Shown here: positions 35,537-45,614 of the stretch, in pieces
How positions within the stretch are numbered: the first letter of the stretch is position 1
Layout of the letters: each line of letters starts with the position of its first letter
Origin: Streptomyces sp. R41
GTDB lineage: Bacteria; Actinomycetota; Actinomycetes; Streptomycetales; Streptomycetaceae
Assembly (NCBI RefSeq): GCF_041053055.1
Contig: NZ_CP163443.1
Location: forward strand, 310,001-374,000
Direction: 5' to 3'
Length of the DNA stretch: 64,000 nucleotides
The notes under the pieces: model-generated
Seen by the model: the letters and a program-made list of their open reading frames with translations, nothing else
The model's database searches: none
What the model was told of the DNA's origin: nothing
Translations under genes and position numbers: made by a program

Positions 35537-35691
35537 GGATCCCCCCGGGTTTGCTCCTCTCATCCTGGAGTTGTTCCGTATGAGGTAAGAGCAATCCATC
35601 GAGGGTTGGGTTGCGCAAGGGGCCAATAATGGGCGCAGTTTGGCTGATTCCGTCGAGATCAGGACCCGGCACGTCCAATAGAGCCCCCTGC

Positions 35692-36276
35692 TCAGTGAGC
35701 GGGGGCGTCGAAGGGGGTCTGGACGACGAGCAGCCCGCGGGCGTCGCTTCCGATGGCTTCGTAGAGGTGCGGTACGTCGGCACGGAAGCGCACGAAGTCA
35801 CCGGCGCCGAGCTCCACCGGCTCATCCCGGGGGCCGACGCGGACCGTGCCCTTGTGCAGCAGGAAGTACTCGACCACACCCGCCTGGTGCGGCTGCGAGT
35901 GCTGCGGCGGGCCCGCGTGGATGGCCACGTCGTACAGCTCGGTGCGCAGGTGGGGATCGAGGTGATCGAGCAGTCGGGCGTCGACCGCGCCACCTCTCAC
36001 CCGGGGGCCTTCGCCGGCCCGCAGCACCGAGGCACTGGGCGCACGCACATCCGCGATGAGCTCCGCCGGCGACGTGTCGAGCACGGTCGCCAGTGCGTAG
36101 AGGGTGTCGAGCGTGGGGTTGCCCCGACCGGACTCCAGCGCCGTGAGGGTGGCGCGCGCGACTCCCGACCGGCGGGCCAGTTCCGTTGTCGACAGATGCC
36201 GCTGTGCGCGCAGGCGGCGCAGATGGACGGCGACGGCGGCGGCTGGATCCCTCACCCTGCCTACTTTAATGAGCAC
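35692..36276 (-). CDS. XRE-cupin transcriptional regulator
   Basis: 194 residues from the ATG at 36276; a GTG seven codons later is an alternative. The helix-turn-helix (LSTTELARRSGVARATLTAL, ESGRGNPTLDTLYALATVL) is followed by a cupin barrel (about 115-190; VEYFLLHKGTVRVGPRDEPV, GDFVRFRADVPHLYEA) that would bind a small ligand. Such proteins act as ligand-responsive repressors of amino-acid, polyamine or transporter genes. A phased pair of direct repeats overlaps the start (36259-36296), suggesting autoregulation and control of the divergent phosphatase at 36429. Confidence 0.9.
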   Translation of the reverse strand: MLIKVGRVRDPAAAVAVHLRRLRAQRHLSTTELARRSGVARATLTALESGRGNPTLDTLYALATVLDTSPAELIADVRAPSASVLRAGEGPRVRGGAVDARLLDHLDPHLRTELYDVAIHAGPPQHSQPHQAGVVEYFLLHKGTVRVGPRDEPVELGAGDFVRFRADVPHLYEAIGSDARGLLVVQTPFDAPAH

Positions 36277-36296
36277 GGTCGCCTACTTCAATGCTC
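36259..36296. promoter_or_regulatory. Phased direct repeats at the XRE-cupin promoter
   Basis: GCCTACTTTAATGAGC-like (36259-36274) and GCCTACTTCAATGCTC (36281-36296) are imperfect direct repeats with a 22-bp period, two helical turns. They straddle the XRE-cupin start codon region, so binding would block its transcription. This arrangement fits cooperative dimers of the regulator on one DNA face. Confidence 0.5.
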
Positions 36297-36428
36297 AGGC
36301 CGCCGAAGGCGTCCAGAGAGCGCAGCCCTGCGCATGTGTCCGGCTGCCCCCGCGCATCGCCCTCCGCGGGGCATCGGAATGCGCGGCGGGGGCGAACGGA
36401 GGAGCGTGGTGATGTGAGGAGGAGCGTC

Positions 36429-37538
36429 ATGGCCGGCAGGGCCGCTTCCGGGAGGCGGGACGGTGAGGAGCAGGGGTGGCTGCATGGTTCGCCGCCTCCG
36501 CGCTGGGTGCGTGCGCTGCCGCCGGCCCTGCTGGTGGGGGTCTGTGCGGCCGAGCTCATCAGTCGCGAGCCGCTGGACATCGGTTTTCTGCTGGGCGCCA
36601 TTCCGTCGCTGGCCGTGCTGTCGTACGGGCCTGTGGCCACGGGCGTATTCGGTTTCATCGTCGTCGTGCTGTTGAACGTCCCTGCCCTGCAGCTCAACCG
36701 CCCCGGCAATACCGACCTGTGGACCATCAGCTTCATCGCCGTGCTGAGCGTCCTCGCGTCCCTGATGCGCAGCCGGCGGGACGAACACCTGGTGACGGTG
36801 CGAAGCGTCGCGGAAGCCGCCCAGCTCGCCGTTCTGCCGCCCCTTCCCGAGCGCGTAGGACCGGTGCGCTGCGCCGGTCTGTACCGGGCGGCGCAGCGCG
36901 AGACGCTGGTGGGCGGCGACTTCTTCGATGTGCGTGACGGGCCCTATGGGGTCCGGGCCGTGATGGGCGATGTGCGGGGGCACGGGTTGGCGGCCGTGGG
37001 CACGGTCGCCTCACTGCTCGGGGCGTTCCGGGAGGCCGTGCTCGACCAGCGCGACCTCGAGGCGGCCGCGGCACGCCTCGATCGCAGGCTGGTCGTGGAC
37101 TCCGCGGGAACCGAGCATGCCGAGCTGTTCGCGACCGCCGTACTCCTGGAGTTCTCGCCCGGCGCCGATACGGTGCGGCTCGTGTCCTGCGGGCATCCGC
37201 AACCGCTGCTGCTGCGCGGCACGGAGGCCGTCGAACTCGATCTCGAGCCCGGGGCTCCACTGGGTCTCGGGCTCCTCGACGTCGCCGCCCCGCAAGGGCG
37301 CACCGTACCGCTGGAGCCCGGCGACCGGCTGTTCCTGGCGTCCGACGGAGTAACGGAGGGCCGGGACCAGACCGGTGCTTTCTACCCGTTGACCGAGCGT
37401 CTGGCCAAGTTCGCCGAGGATTCGCCGACCGCACTGATCGACGGCGTGTGGGAGGACCTCGTCGAGTTCTGCACCACGGTTCGCGACGATGTCACCATGC
37501 TGGTTCTCACGCCGCTACCGGACGACGTCCCGGAGTGA
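36429..37538 (+). CDS. Membrane SpoIIE-type PP2C phosphatase
   Basis: 369 residues from the ATG at 36429, after GAGGAGG. The N-terminal part has three or four membrane helices (RALPPALLVGVCAAELI; IGFLLGAIPSLAVLSYGPVA; GVFGFIVVVLLNVPAL; ISFIAVLSVLASLM). The SpoIIE/PP2C domain (about 140-365) shows GGDFFDVRDGPYGVRAVMGD, VRGHG, CGHPQPLLL and a final RDDVTMLVL. Proteins like this dephosphorylate anti-sigma-factor antagonists or similar partners. There is no extra sensor domain. It is divergent from the XRE-cupin gene and convergent with the steroid dehydrogenase. Confidence 0.88.
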   Translation: MAGRAASGRRDGEEQGWLHGSPPPRWVRALPPALLVGVCAAELISREPLDIGFLLGAIPSLAVLSYGPVATGVFGFIVVVLLNVPALQLNRPGNTDLWTISFIAVLSVLASLMRSRRDEHLVTVRSVAEAAQLAVLPPLPERVGPVRCAGLYRAAQRETLVGGDFFDVRDGPYGVRAVMGDVRGHGLAAVGTVASLLGAFREAVLDQRDLEAAAARLDRRLVVDSAGTEHAELFATAVLLEFSPGADTVRLVSCGHPQPLLLRGTEAVELDLEPGAPLGLGLLDVAAPQGRTVPLEPGDRLFLASDGVTEGRDQTGAFYPLTERLAKFAEDSPTALIDGVWEDLVEFCTTVRDDVTMLVLTPLPDDVPE

Positions 37539-37590
37539 ATCTCCCGTCACGGCGACTGATCGGCTCCCCGGCGCATCGCGCCCCGCGCTT

Positions 37591-39387
37591 TCAGGCCGTC
37601 GCCGCGATGTCCAGCGCCGCGATGTAGCCGAACGTCATCGCCGGACCGATCGTCGAACCCGCGCCCGCGTAGCTGTGCCCCATGACCGCCGCGCTCGCGT
37701 TCCCCGCCGCGTACAGACCGGGTATCACGGAGCCGTCCGGCCGCAGCACGCGGGCGCGGGCGTCCGTGCGCAGTCCGCCCTTGGTGCCCAGATCGCCGGG
37801 GACGATTTTGAAGGCGTAGTACGGGGCCAGCCACAGGGGGGCCAGACAGGAGTTGGGGAGGATCGCGGGGTCCGTGTAGTAGTGGTCGTAGACGCTGTCG
37901 CCGCGGTGGAAGTCGGTGTCCTTGCCATTCAAGGCGAGGCTGTTGAAGCGGTTGACGGTGGTGCGCAGGGCGGCCGCGGGTACGCCGATGGCGGCGGCCA
38001 GGGCGTCCAAGGTCCAGGCCTTGTACGCGGCGCCGGACGTGTACCACGCGTCAGGGAACGTGAACGTCGGTGCGACGTCCTTGAACAGGTAGCGGTTGCG
38101 GCAGTTCTGGTCGACGATCAGCCAGGCCGGGATGTCGGGCGCGGTCGCGTCACGCTCGTACATGGTGTGCACGACATCGCTGTAGGGAGCTGCCTCGTTG
38201 ACGAAGCGCGCTCCGGCGGCGTTGACCAACAGTCCGCCGGGCAGGGTGCGTTCGGCGAGGCAGAAGTAGGGCTGGTCGGGCAGCGGGATCGCCGGGCCCC
38301 ACCAGGCGTCGTCCATCAGCTCGAGCGCGGCGCCGGCCCGCTCCCCCGCCCGGATGCCGTCGCCGGTGTTCTCCTTCGCGCCGACCGTCCAGGCGGTGCC
38401 GATGGGCTGCCGCTGGTACTGGGCGCGCATGGCCGCGTTGTGCTCGAATCCGCCGGATCCGACGATCACCCCGCGCCGGGCCCTGACCAGGCCGGGTGCG
38501 CCGTTCTGGGAGACCACCGCGCCGGTGACGGCTCCGTTCTGCACGTACAGATCGGACAGCGGGGTGTTCAGCCATACCGGCACCTGGGCGGCGAGCAGTC
38601 CGGCGCGCAGGCCGGCTGCCAGCGACTGGCCCATCGTCAGGGGTTTCTGGCCGAGCAGTGCCGCCTTGGTGCCGCGGGCGAGACATGCGGTGGCGACGGC
38701 GGCGCCCTTCGCGCTGACGGCGGAGAGGGTGAGCCATTTGTAGTCGGCGCTGAAGACGACCATGCCGCTCGGGACCGTCATGTACGACGGGTTCAGACGG
38801 GCGAGTTCGGCGCCGAGGATGTTTCCGTCGAGCTGGTCGGGCTCGATGGAGCGGCCGTTCGGCAGTCCACCGGACAGCTCGGGGTAGTAGTCGCTGTAGC
38901 CCTCCATCCAGCGGAAACGGAGCGGGCTGTTGGCCATGACGAAGGAGATCATGGCGGGTCCGTGGCCGAGGAAGGCCTGTTGGCGGTCGGCGGAGACGTC
39001 GGGGCCGACCACCGCGGAGAGGTAAGTGGCGGCCTTCGCCGGGGTGTCGGGGACGCCGGCGGCGAGGATCACCGGGTTGTTCGGGATCCAGATACCCGCG
39101 CCGGAGCGTGCCGCCGAGCCCCCGAAGGTGGCCGCCTTCTCCACGACGACGCAGCTCAGTCCCTGTTTCGCGGCGGTCAGCGCGGCGGTCATTCCCGCCG
39201 CTCCGGAACCGATCACCACGACGTCGTACGTGCCGAGCAGAGGCAGATCGGCCGCCTCGGCGACACCCGGGAGGCCCGTCGCGAGCGCGAGCCCGGCGCC
39301 CGTGGCGGCGCCGAGCACATGGCGCCGCGACGGGCCGGGTGCCGAGAAGGATTCGGTACGTCTGACGGGGTCCGCGCTCGTGGACAT
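37591..39387 (-). CDS. kstD: Tat-exported 3-ketosteroid delta1-dehydrogenase-like flavoprotein
   Basis: 598 residues from the ATG at 39387. A Tat signal comes first (SRRHVLGAATGAGLALATGL). Then the FAD dinucleotide motif VVVIGSGAAGMTAA (about 57-70), SGAGIWIPNNPVILAAG, GSGGFEHNAAMRAQY and the C-terminal YAAGNASAAVMGHSYAGAGS plus TIGPAMTFGYIAA, all as in KstD/fumarate-reductase-like proteins. KstD inserts the 1,2 double bond into the A ring of 3-ketosteroids. The usual YPGPG near the active site reads YAGAG here, with Tyr kept. Divergent cholesterol oxidase at 39638 supplies the 3-ketosteroid. Export by Tat is unusual for KstD, which is normally cytosolic. Other flavin dehydrogenases of the same superfamily remain possible. 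Confidence 0.8.
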   Translation of the reverse strand: MSTSADPVRRTESFSAPGPSRRHVLGAATGAGLALATGLPGVAEAADLPLLGTYDVVVIGSGAAGMTAALTAAKQGLSCVVVEKAATFGGSAARSGAGIWIPNNPVILAAGVPDTPAKAATYLSAVVGPDVSADRQQAFLGHGPAMISFVMANSPLRFRWMEGYSDYYPELSGGLPNGRSIEPDQLDGNILGAELARLNPSYMTVPSGMVVFSADYKWLTLSAVSAKGAAVATACLARGTKAALLGQKPLTMGQSLAAGLRAGLLAAQVPVWLNTPLSDLYVQNGAVTGAVVSQNGAPGLVRARRGVIVGSGGFEHNAAMRAQYQRQPIGTAWTVGAKENTGDGIRAGERAGAALELMDDAWWGPAIPLPDQPYFCLAERTLPGGLLVNAAGARFVNEAAPYSDVVHTMYERDATAPDIPAWLIVDQNCRNRYLFKDVAPTFTFPDAWYTSGAAYKAWTLDALAAAIGVPAAALRTTVNRFNSLALNGKDTDFHRGDSVYDHYYTDPAILPNSCLAPLWLAPYYAFKIVPGDLGTKGGLRTDARARVLRPDGSVIPGLYAAGNASAAVMGHSYAGAGSTIGPAMTFGYIAALDIAATA

Positions 39388-39496
39388 GGCAGGGCGCTCC
39401 AGCCGGGCGAAGGAATGTGAGGCGTGCCGTGCTCCGGGAGCCAACAGGCCCCCGCCGCAGCAGTTCTGATGTGGCGTCAGGAAATGTTGCGCGGGG

Positions 39497-39514
39497 GTCT
39501 TGTGAAGTCAAGAC
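39497..39514. promoter_or_regulatory. Inverted repeat in the kstD promoter region
   Basis: GTCTTG-TGAAGT-CAAGAC is a perfect inverted repeat with 6-bp arms about 110 bp before the kstD start, in the divergent kstD/choA region. It could be a TetR-type operator. No cognate TetR gene is in the window. Confidence 0.3.
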
Positions 39515-39598
39515 ACGCAGGGCCCACCACTCCAGACCACCCCAAGATCGGACACAAGTTACCTAGAGGTATGTAGTGACTTAACAAGCAAGCAACAG

Positions 39599-41281
<1,683 letters not shown>

Positions 41282-41345
41282 CGCCGACCGGGCCGACCGG
41301 GCGGCCCGAAACCGTGCCGGGTCCTCTCAACCGGCCCCAGCCCGC

Positions 41346-41831
41346 TCAGTGGGTGGGCAGCACGCACACGGTGTCCAGGCCCAGCACATGGTTGAGCCGG
41401 CCGAACGCCAGCCAGGAGCCGATGCTCATGCTCAGCTCCACGATCTCGCGCTGGCTGTAATGCGCGGTCATCCGAGTCCAGAACTCGTCGTCCAGACCGT
41501 GGTGATCCAGTGCGTACCGCTCGGCGTACTCCGCGGCCAGCCGGGTGCGGTCGTCGAAGGCGTCGGTGGTACGCCACTGGGTCACCGCCTCGGCGAACTC
41601 CTCCTCGACCTTCTGCCCGTCCCGCTCCGTGCGCCAGTCGAGGCAGAACAGGCATCCATTGATCTGGGCGATGCGCAGCCGGGCGGCCTCGAACTCGCGC
41701 AGTCCCAGGGTCGTGTGCTCGTACACCGACAGCGAGAAGTTCGCGGCCGCCATGCCGATGCCGGGGACCATCTCGCCCCACACGTACCCGATCGGCTCCT
41801 GGCCCTCGGGGATGTCGATGTGCATGGTCAT
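41346..41831 (-). CDS. Carboxymuconolactone decarboxylase / AhpD-like protein
   Basis: 161 residues from the ATG at 41831, with AAGGAA upstream. The family CxxC pair lies at about 60-63 (RIAQINGCLFCLDWR), followed by the His-containing helix typical of AhpD-like folds (LSMSIGSWLAFGRLNHVLGL). Members are peroxide-linked disulphide reductases or decarboxylases. It starts 3 bp after the DapB-like gene stop, so the two form an operon. It is convergent with cholesterol oxidase; a role in handling the peroxide made by that enzyme is an attractive guess. Confidence 0.85.
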   Translation of the reverse strand: MTMHIDIPEGQEPIGYVWGEMVPGIGMAAANFSLSVYEHTTLGLREFEAARLRIAQINGCLFCLDWRTERDGQKVEEEFAEAVTQWRTTDAFDDRTRLAAEYAERYALDHHGLDDEFWTRMTAHYSQREIVELSMSIGSWLAFGRLNHVLGLDTVCVLPTH

Positions 41832-41834
41832 GGG

Positions 41835-42908
41835 TCATTTCCTTCCGAGTCTGCCGACTGCGGGACGCAGCGGGACGTCGAGCGCGTCGTAGAGTCCGGG
41901 TTCCGCGTCCACCAGCCAGTCGATGGCGCTCACCAGCCGGCCGACCGCGGTGGCGTTCCCGCCCGCGGAGCGGTTCTCGCCTTCGTCGGTGGCCTCCACG
42001 GTGACCTGGATACGGGGGCGGCCCTCGATGATCACGCGATGGGCTCCGTCGCCGTCGGGTGGCGTCGGCCAGTCCGGTGCGCAGGACGGGTGGATCCGGG
42101 TGACGTGCTCGATGACGATCCGGGGTTCGCCCCCGACGATCCCCTGTACCTCGAACCGGACCGCACCCTGGTTTCCGGCCTCGAACTCGCCCATCGTCCG
42201 GGTGCTCACCGTGGCGTCGAGCGGGCGCCGCTCCATGGTCTCGCGGATCTCGTCGAGTTCGACACCCAGCGCCCTGGCCATCAACCGTATCTGCCCGCCC
42301 CACACCATGGTGGGGATCGACGGCGCGAGCATCAGCGGTTCGTAGTCCATCGGACGGCCCATGCCGACCAGATACCGAACGGATTCTTCCTGCTCGTACG
42401 TGGAGTAGTCGAAGATCTCCTGACAGCGGATCGCGTCCACCTCGCTGCCAAGACCGCTGATCAACAGGGGCAGTACGTCGTTGCCCCAGCCGGGGTCGAC
42501 ACCGGAGACGAACAGGGAGCCGCCGCCGTCCTCGATGGCGGCGAGCACCGGGTCCCGGAACTCCGGCGGGGCGTTGCGCTGGTCGTAGAGCGGGTAGAGC
42601 GCGGGGGTGACGACCACCGCGCCGGCCCGGATCGCCCTGCCGATGTCGGCGAGGGCCTCGTCGGGCCGGATGTCGCCGGACGCCGCGTACACCACGGCCT
42701 GCGGTCCGGCGGCCAGTACGGCGTCGATGTCGTCGGTGGCCGCGACCCCCAGTCCGTGGTCGAGCCCGGCGAGGTCCCCCGCGTCGCGGCCGACCTTGTC
42801 GGGGTTGTGCACGAGCACGGCCGCGAGTTTCAGCGCCGGATGGGCCTCGACGGCGCGGATGGCCGCGCGGCCGACGTTGCCGGTACCCCAGACCACCGTG
42901 GAAATCAT
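41835..42908 (-). CDS. DapB-like NAD(P)-binding oxidoreductase
   Basis: 357 residues. It opens with a Rossmann motif (MISTVVWGTGNVGRAAIRAV) and shows AAVLVHNPDKVGRDAGDLAG and SLFVSGVDPGWGNDVLPLL, which mark the dihydrodipicolinate-reductase-like family common in actinobacteria. Genes of this family often sit in steroid, terpene or amine catabolic clusters in mycobacteria and Rhodococcus, and some reduce imines. Here it is co-operonic with the AhpD-like gene and close to two steroid enzymes. True substrate unknown. It is not a lysine-pathway DapB, which is shorter. Confidence 0.82.
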   Translation of the reverse strand: MISTVVWGTGNVGRAAIRAVEAHPALKLAAVLVHNPDKVGRDAGDLAGLDHGLGVAATDDIDAVLAAGPQAVVYAASGDIRPDEALADIGRAIRAGAVVVTPALYPLYDQRNAPPEFRDPVLAAIEDGGGSLFVSGVDPGWGNDVLPLLISGLGSEVDAIRCQEIFDYSTYEQEESVRYLVGMGRPMDYEPLMLAPSIPTMVWGGQIRLMARALGVELDEIRETMERRPLDATVSTRTMGEFEAGNQGAVRFEVQGIVGGEPRIVIEHVTRIHPSCAPDWPTPPDGDGAHRVIIEGRPRIQVTVEATDEGENRSAGGNATAVGRLVSAIDWLVDAEPGLYDALDVPLRPAVGRLGRK

Positions 42909-43020
42909 GCGGCGGAGGGTAGCGAGAGGACCTCGAGGTTCCTATAGCCGTGACCGGTGAAGATGCGGGAGGCGAGCGCCGGTCGGCCGGACGGCCCCGC
43001 CGCCGATCTAAGCTCGGCGC

Positions 43021-43641
43021 ATGGCCAAGTACTTCGACGTGCACCCGGAAAACCCGCAACGGCGCATCATCGGCCAGGTGGTCGAGATCGTTCGCGCCGG
43101 AGGGCTCATCGTCTATCCGACGGACTCCTGCTTCGCGCTCGGGTGCGCCCTGGGCAACCGGGATGGGCTCGACCGCATCCGCTCGATCCGCCAGCTCGAC
43201 GAGCGGCACCACTTCACCCTGATGTGCCAGGACTTCGCGCAGCTGGGCCACTTCGTACGCGTCGACAACGCGGTGTTCCGGACGGTGAAGGCGGCGACCC
43301 CCGGCAACTACACCTTCATCCTCCCCGCGACGAAGGAGGCACCGCGCAGGCTGCTGCATCCGAAGAAGAAGACGGTCGGGGTCAGGATCCCCGACCATGT
43401 CGTCGCCCAGGCCCTCCTCGCCGAACTCGGCGAGCCGCTGCTGTCGAGCACGCTGCTCCTTCCCGACGAGGAGAAACCCCTGACGCAGGGCTGGGAGATC
43501 AAGGAACAGCTCGACCATGTGGTGGACGCCGTGATCGACTCCGGTGACTGCGGCACCGACCCGACGACCGTCATCGACTTCTCCGGCCCGGAGCCCGAGA
43601 TCGTACGCCTGGGGGCGGGAGATCCCTCACGGTTCCAGTAG
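43021..43641 (+). CDS. YciO/Sua5/YrdC-family protein
   Basis: 206 residues. The YrdC-like fold signatures are clear: GGLIVYPTDSCFALGCALGN, RIRSIRQLDERHHFTLMCQD, TPGNYTFILPATKEAPRRLL and KKTVGVRIPDH. The length and the PDSCxxxxC-like entry segment fit the YciO branch rather than the larger Sua5. Sua5/TsaC makes threonylcarbamoyl-adenylate for tRNA t6A; YciO members have related but weaker activity. It is probably a second, non-essential copy. Monocistronic, convergent with the M20 deacylase. Confidence 0.9.
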   Translation: MAKYFDVHPENPQRRIIGQVVEIVRAGGLIVYPTDSCFALGCALGNRDGLDRIRSIRQLDERHHFTLMCQDFAQLGHFVRVDNAVFRTVKAATPGNYTFILPATKEAPRRLLHPKKKTVGVRIPDHVVAQALLAELGEPLLSSTLLLPDEEKPLTQGWEIKEQLDHVVDAVIDSGDCGTDPTTVIDFSGPEPEIVRLGAGDPSRFQ

Positions 43642-43664
43642 CCCAGCACAGGCAGGAACTCGAG

Positions 43665-44939
43665 CTACTTGGTGCCGACCGCGCGCAGTGCGGCAAGCAC
43701 CAACGCACGGGTGACGGTCACGACTTCGGCGAGGTGTACCTGCTCCCGCGGCCCGTGCGCCAGCCGCACGTCGCCGGGTCCGTACTGCACGGTGGGTACA
43801 CCCGCCGCGCTGTACAGCCGCAGGTCGCTGCCGTAGGGCGCGCCGTGTTCGTGCGGGCGGTGACTTCCGGTGACCTCGGCGTGCGCGCCACCGACCAACG
43901 CCGCGAGCGGGTGCCCGATCGGCAGCCGTCCGCTGGCGAACTGGCCGCCGGGCCAGGTCACCGTAGCGGGGTGGGCGCGCAGCCATGGATCGTCCGCGCA
44001 GGCTTCGGCGACGCACGTCTCCAGTTCCGTACGCGCCTGTGACGGGTCCTCGCCCAGCCGGACACCCAGTCTTCCTTCGACCACGAGCAGGTCGGGGACG
44101 CTGCTGGCCCAGTCGCCCGAGCGGACCGTGCCCACGGACAGCGGGTAGGGGATGGGGTATTCGGCCATCAGGGGGTGCGGGTCGGCGTTGCGGCCGGTCT
44201 CCAGACGGCCGAGTGCGCGATGAATCGGCAGGTAGGCGTCGAGGGCGCTGACCCCCGCATAACGGGTGCTGCCGTGGGTGGCCTTGCCGGGCACCTCGAT
44301 CCGGAACGTCAGCGCCCCGGCGTTCGCGGTCACGAGCGTGGCGCCGGTCGGTTCGGTGATGACGCAGGCGTCCCCGATATGGCCGCGCTGGAGTGTGCCG
44401 AACGCGCCGAGCCCGCCGTCTTCCTCGCTGACCACGAAGTGGGCCGCGACACGGCCGCGCAGCTCCGCCCCCACGGCGCGGATCGCCGCCACGGCCGCGA
44501 GCACGGCCGCTACTCCGGCCTTCATGTCGCACGCGCCACGGGCACGGATCACCTCCCCCGCACAGCGGGCGACGAACGGGTCCCCCGCCCACTGCGCGCG
44601 GTCACCGGGCGGTACGACGTCGACATGACCCTGGAGTATGAGGGTCGGGCCATCACCGCCGTTCCCCGTGCTGCCCACCAGCCCCCAGGCCTCCTCGCGC
44701 GGGGCCTCACAGCCCGGAAAGCCGGGATGCGCGCGCAACTCGGGCACGTTCATGGACCACAGGTCGACATCGAGATCCAGTCGTTGCAAGTGCCGGGCCA
44801 GATTGTGCTGCAGCTCGGACTCCGCGGCGCTGCCCGTCACGCTCGGAACGGCGAGCAGTTCCAGCAGCGTCCGGGCGATCGCCCCTTCATCGACTGCGGC
44901 CAGCGCGGCTGCTTCCACATCGCTCAGGATCGCTGTCAT
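43665..44939 (-). CDS. M20-family deacylase (ArgE/DapE-like)
   Basis: 424 residues. Di-zinc peptidase M20 motifs are intact: LILQGHVDVVPPGD (first His and Asp), GACDMKAGVAAVLAA (bridging Asp), VVSEEDGGLGAFG (catalytic Glu-Glu) and a late His in RLAHGPREQVHLAE. The dimerisation domain lies about 210-330. It should hydrolyse an N-acyl amino acid or related amide in the cytosol. It is divergent from an Lrp/AsnC regulator at 45110, which strongly suggests amino-acid-responsive control. Confidence 0.9.
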   Translation of the reverse strand: MTAILSDVEAAALAAVDEGAIARTLLELLAVPSVTGSAAESELQHNLARHLQRLDLDVDLWSMNVPELRAHPGFPGCEAPREEAWGLVGSTGNGGDGPTLILQGHVDVVPPGDRAQWAGDPFVARCAGEVIRARGACDMKAGVAAVLAAVAAIRAVGAELRGRVAAHFVVSEEDGGLGAFGTLQRGHIGDACVITEPTGATLVTANAGALTFRIEVPGKATHGSTRYAGVSALDAYLPIHRALGRLETGRNADPHPLMAEYPIPYPLSVGTVRSGDWASSVPDLLVVEGRLGVRLGEDPSQARTELETCVAEACADDPWLRAHPATVTWPGGQFASGRLPIGHPLAALVGGAHAEVTGSHRPHEHGAPYGSDLRLYSAAGVPTVQYGPGDVRLAHGPREQVHLAEVVTVTRALVLAALRAVGTK

Positions 44940-45010
44940 GGCGAATCCGCTCCCAGCACGTCGACGTCAGGACGAGCGGAGACTACGACCGTCAAGGTGA
45001 CGCAAACAAT

Positions 45011-45055
45011 CGCCAAATCCTGCTGATCACAGACAGTAACTTGCAATATTTGGCG
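45011..45055. promoter_or_regulatory. Inverted repeat between the M20 deacylase and Lrp genes
   Basis: CGCCAAAT (45011-45018) and ATTTGGCG (45048-45055) form a perfect 8-bp inverted pair 37 bp apart centre to centre, in an unusually A/T-rich patch. Lrp-family octamers often bind such spaced half-sites. It is 55 bp before the Lrp start and 72 bp from the deacylase start. Confidence 0.45.
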
Positions 45056-45109
45056 CACTTTGGAGAATCATTGCGTGCTCGTCCACCCCCTGACGCCCGG
45101 AGGCCACTC

Positions 45110-45547
45110 GTGGACTCGATCGACGAGGAGATCATCCGCTGCGTGCTGCGCAACGCCCGGTCCACATACGCCGAGATCGGCAAGGCGGCCGGGCTGTCCG
45201 CGCCGGCCGCCAAGCGCCGTCTCGACCGCCTGGTCTCGACCGGCGCGATCCGTGGTTTCACGGCCATCGTCGACCCCCAGACGCTGGCCTGGCGCACCGA
45301 GGCATTCGTCGAGGTCTACTGCCGGGGCAACCCCACTCCCGCCGAACTGCGCCAGGCGCTGGAGGACATCCCGGAGGTCGTCGAGGCCTGTACGGTCTCC
45401 GGTGCCGCGGACGCGGTCCTTCACATGCTGGCCAGGGACATCACCCACCTGGAACAGGCCATCCAGCACGTCCGGGCCACCGCCCCCGTCGAGCGCACCG
45501 AAAGCGTCATCGTGCTCTCCCGGCTGATCGACCGGCCACGCCTGTGA
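45110..45547 (+). CDS. Lrp/AsnC-family transcriptional regulator
   Basis: 145 residues from the GTG at 45110, preceded by CCCGGAGG. The helix-turn-helix (EEIIRCVLRNARSTYAEIGK, AAGLSAPAAKRRLDRLVSTG) is followed by the RAM ligand-binding domain (AFVEVYCRGNPTPAELRQAL, EACTVSGAADAVLHMLARD). It is a single-HTH Lrp, likely binding an amino acid. The divergent M20 deacylase is the expected target, with the inverted repeat at 45011-45055 as the likely site. Confidence 0.92.
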   Translation: MDSIDEEIIRCVLRNARSTYAEIGKAAGLSAPAAKRRLDRLVSTGAIRGFTAIVDPQTLAWRTEAFVEVYCRGNPTPAELRQALEDIPEVVEACTVSGAADAVLHMLARDITHLEQAIQHVRATAPVERTESVIVLSRLIDRPRL

Positions 45548-45614
45548 TCGGTACGGGGCAAGACGTGGGTCGCCCTTTCGAGGGTTGCCCCAGGACATGG
45601 TCGACAATCAGCGC

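Noticed and set aside
37489..39420. A long plus-strand frame opposite the KstD-like gene
   Set aside because: The minus strand encodes a full flavoprotein with a Tat signal. The plus text is Gly/Val/Gln-rich with no family features.
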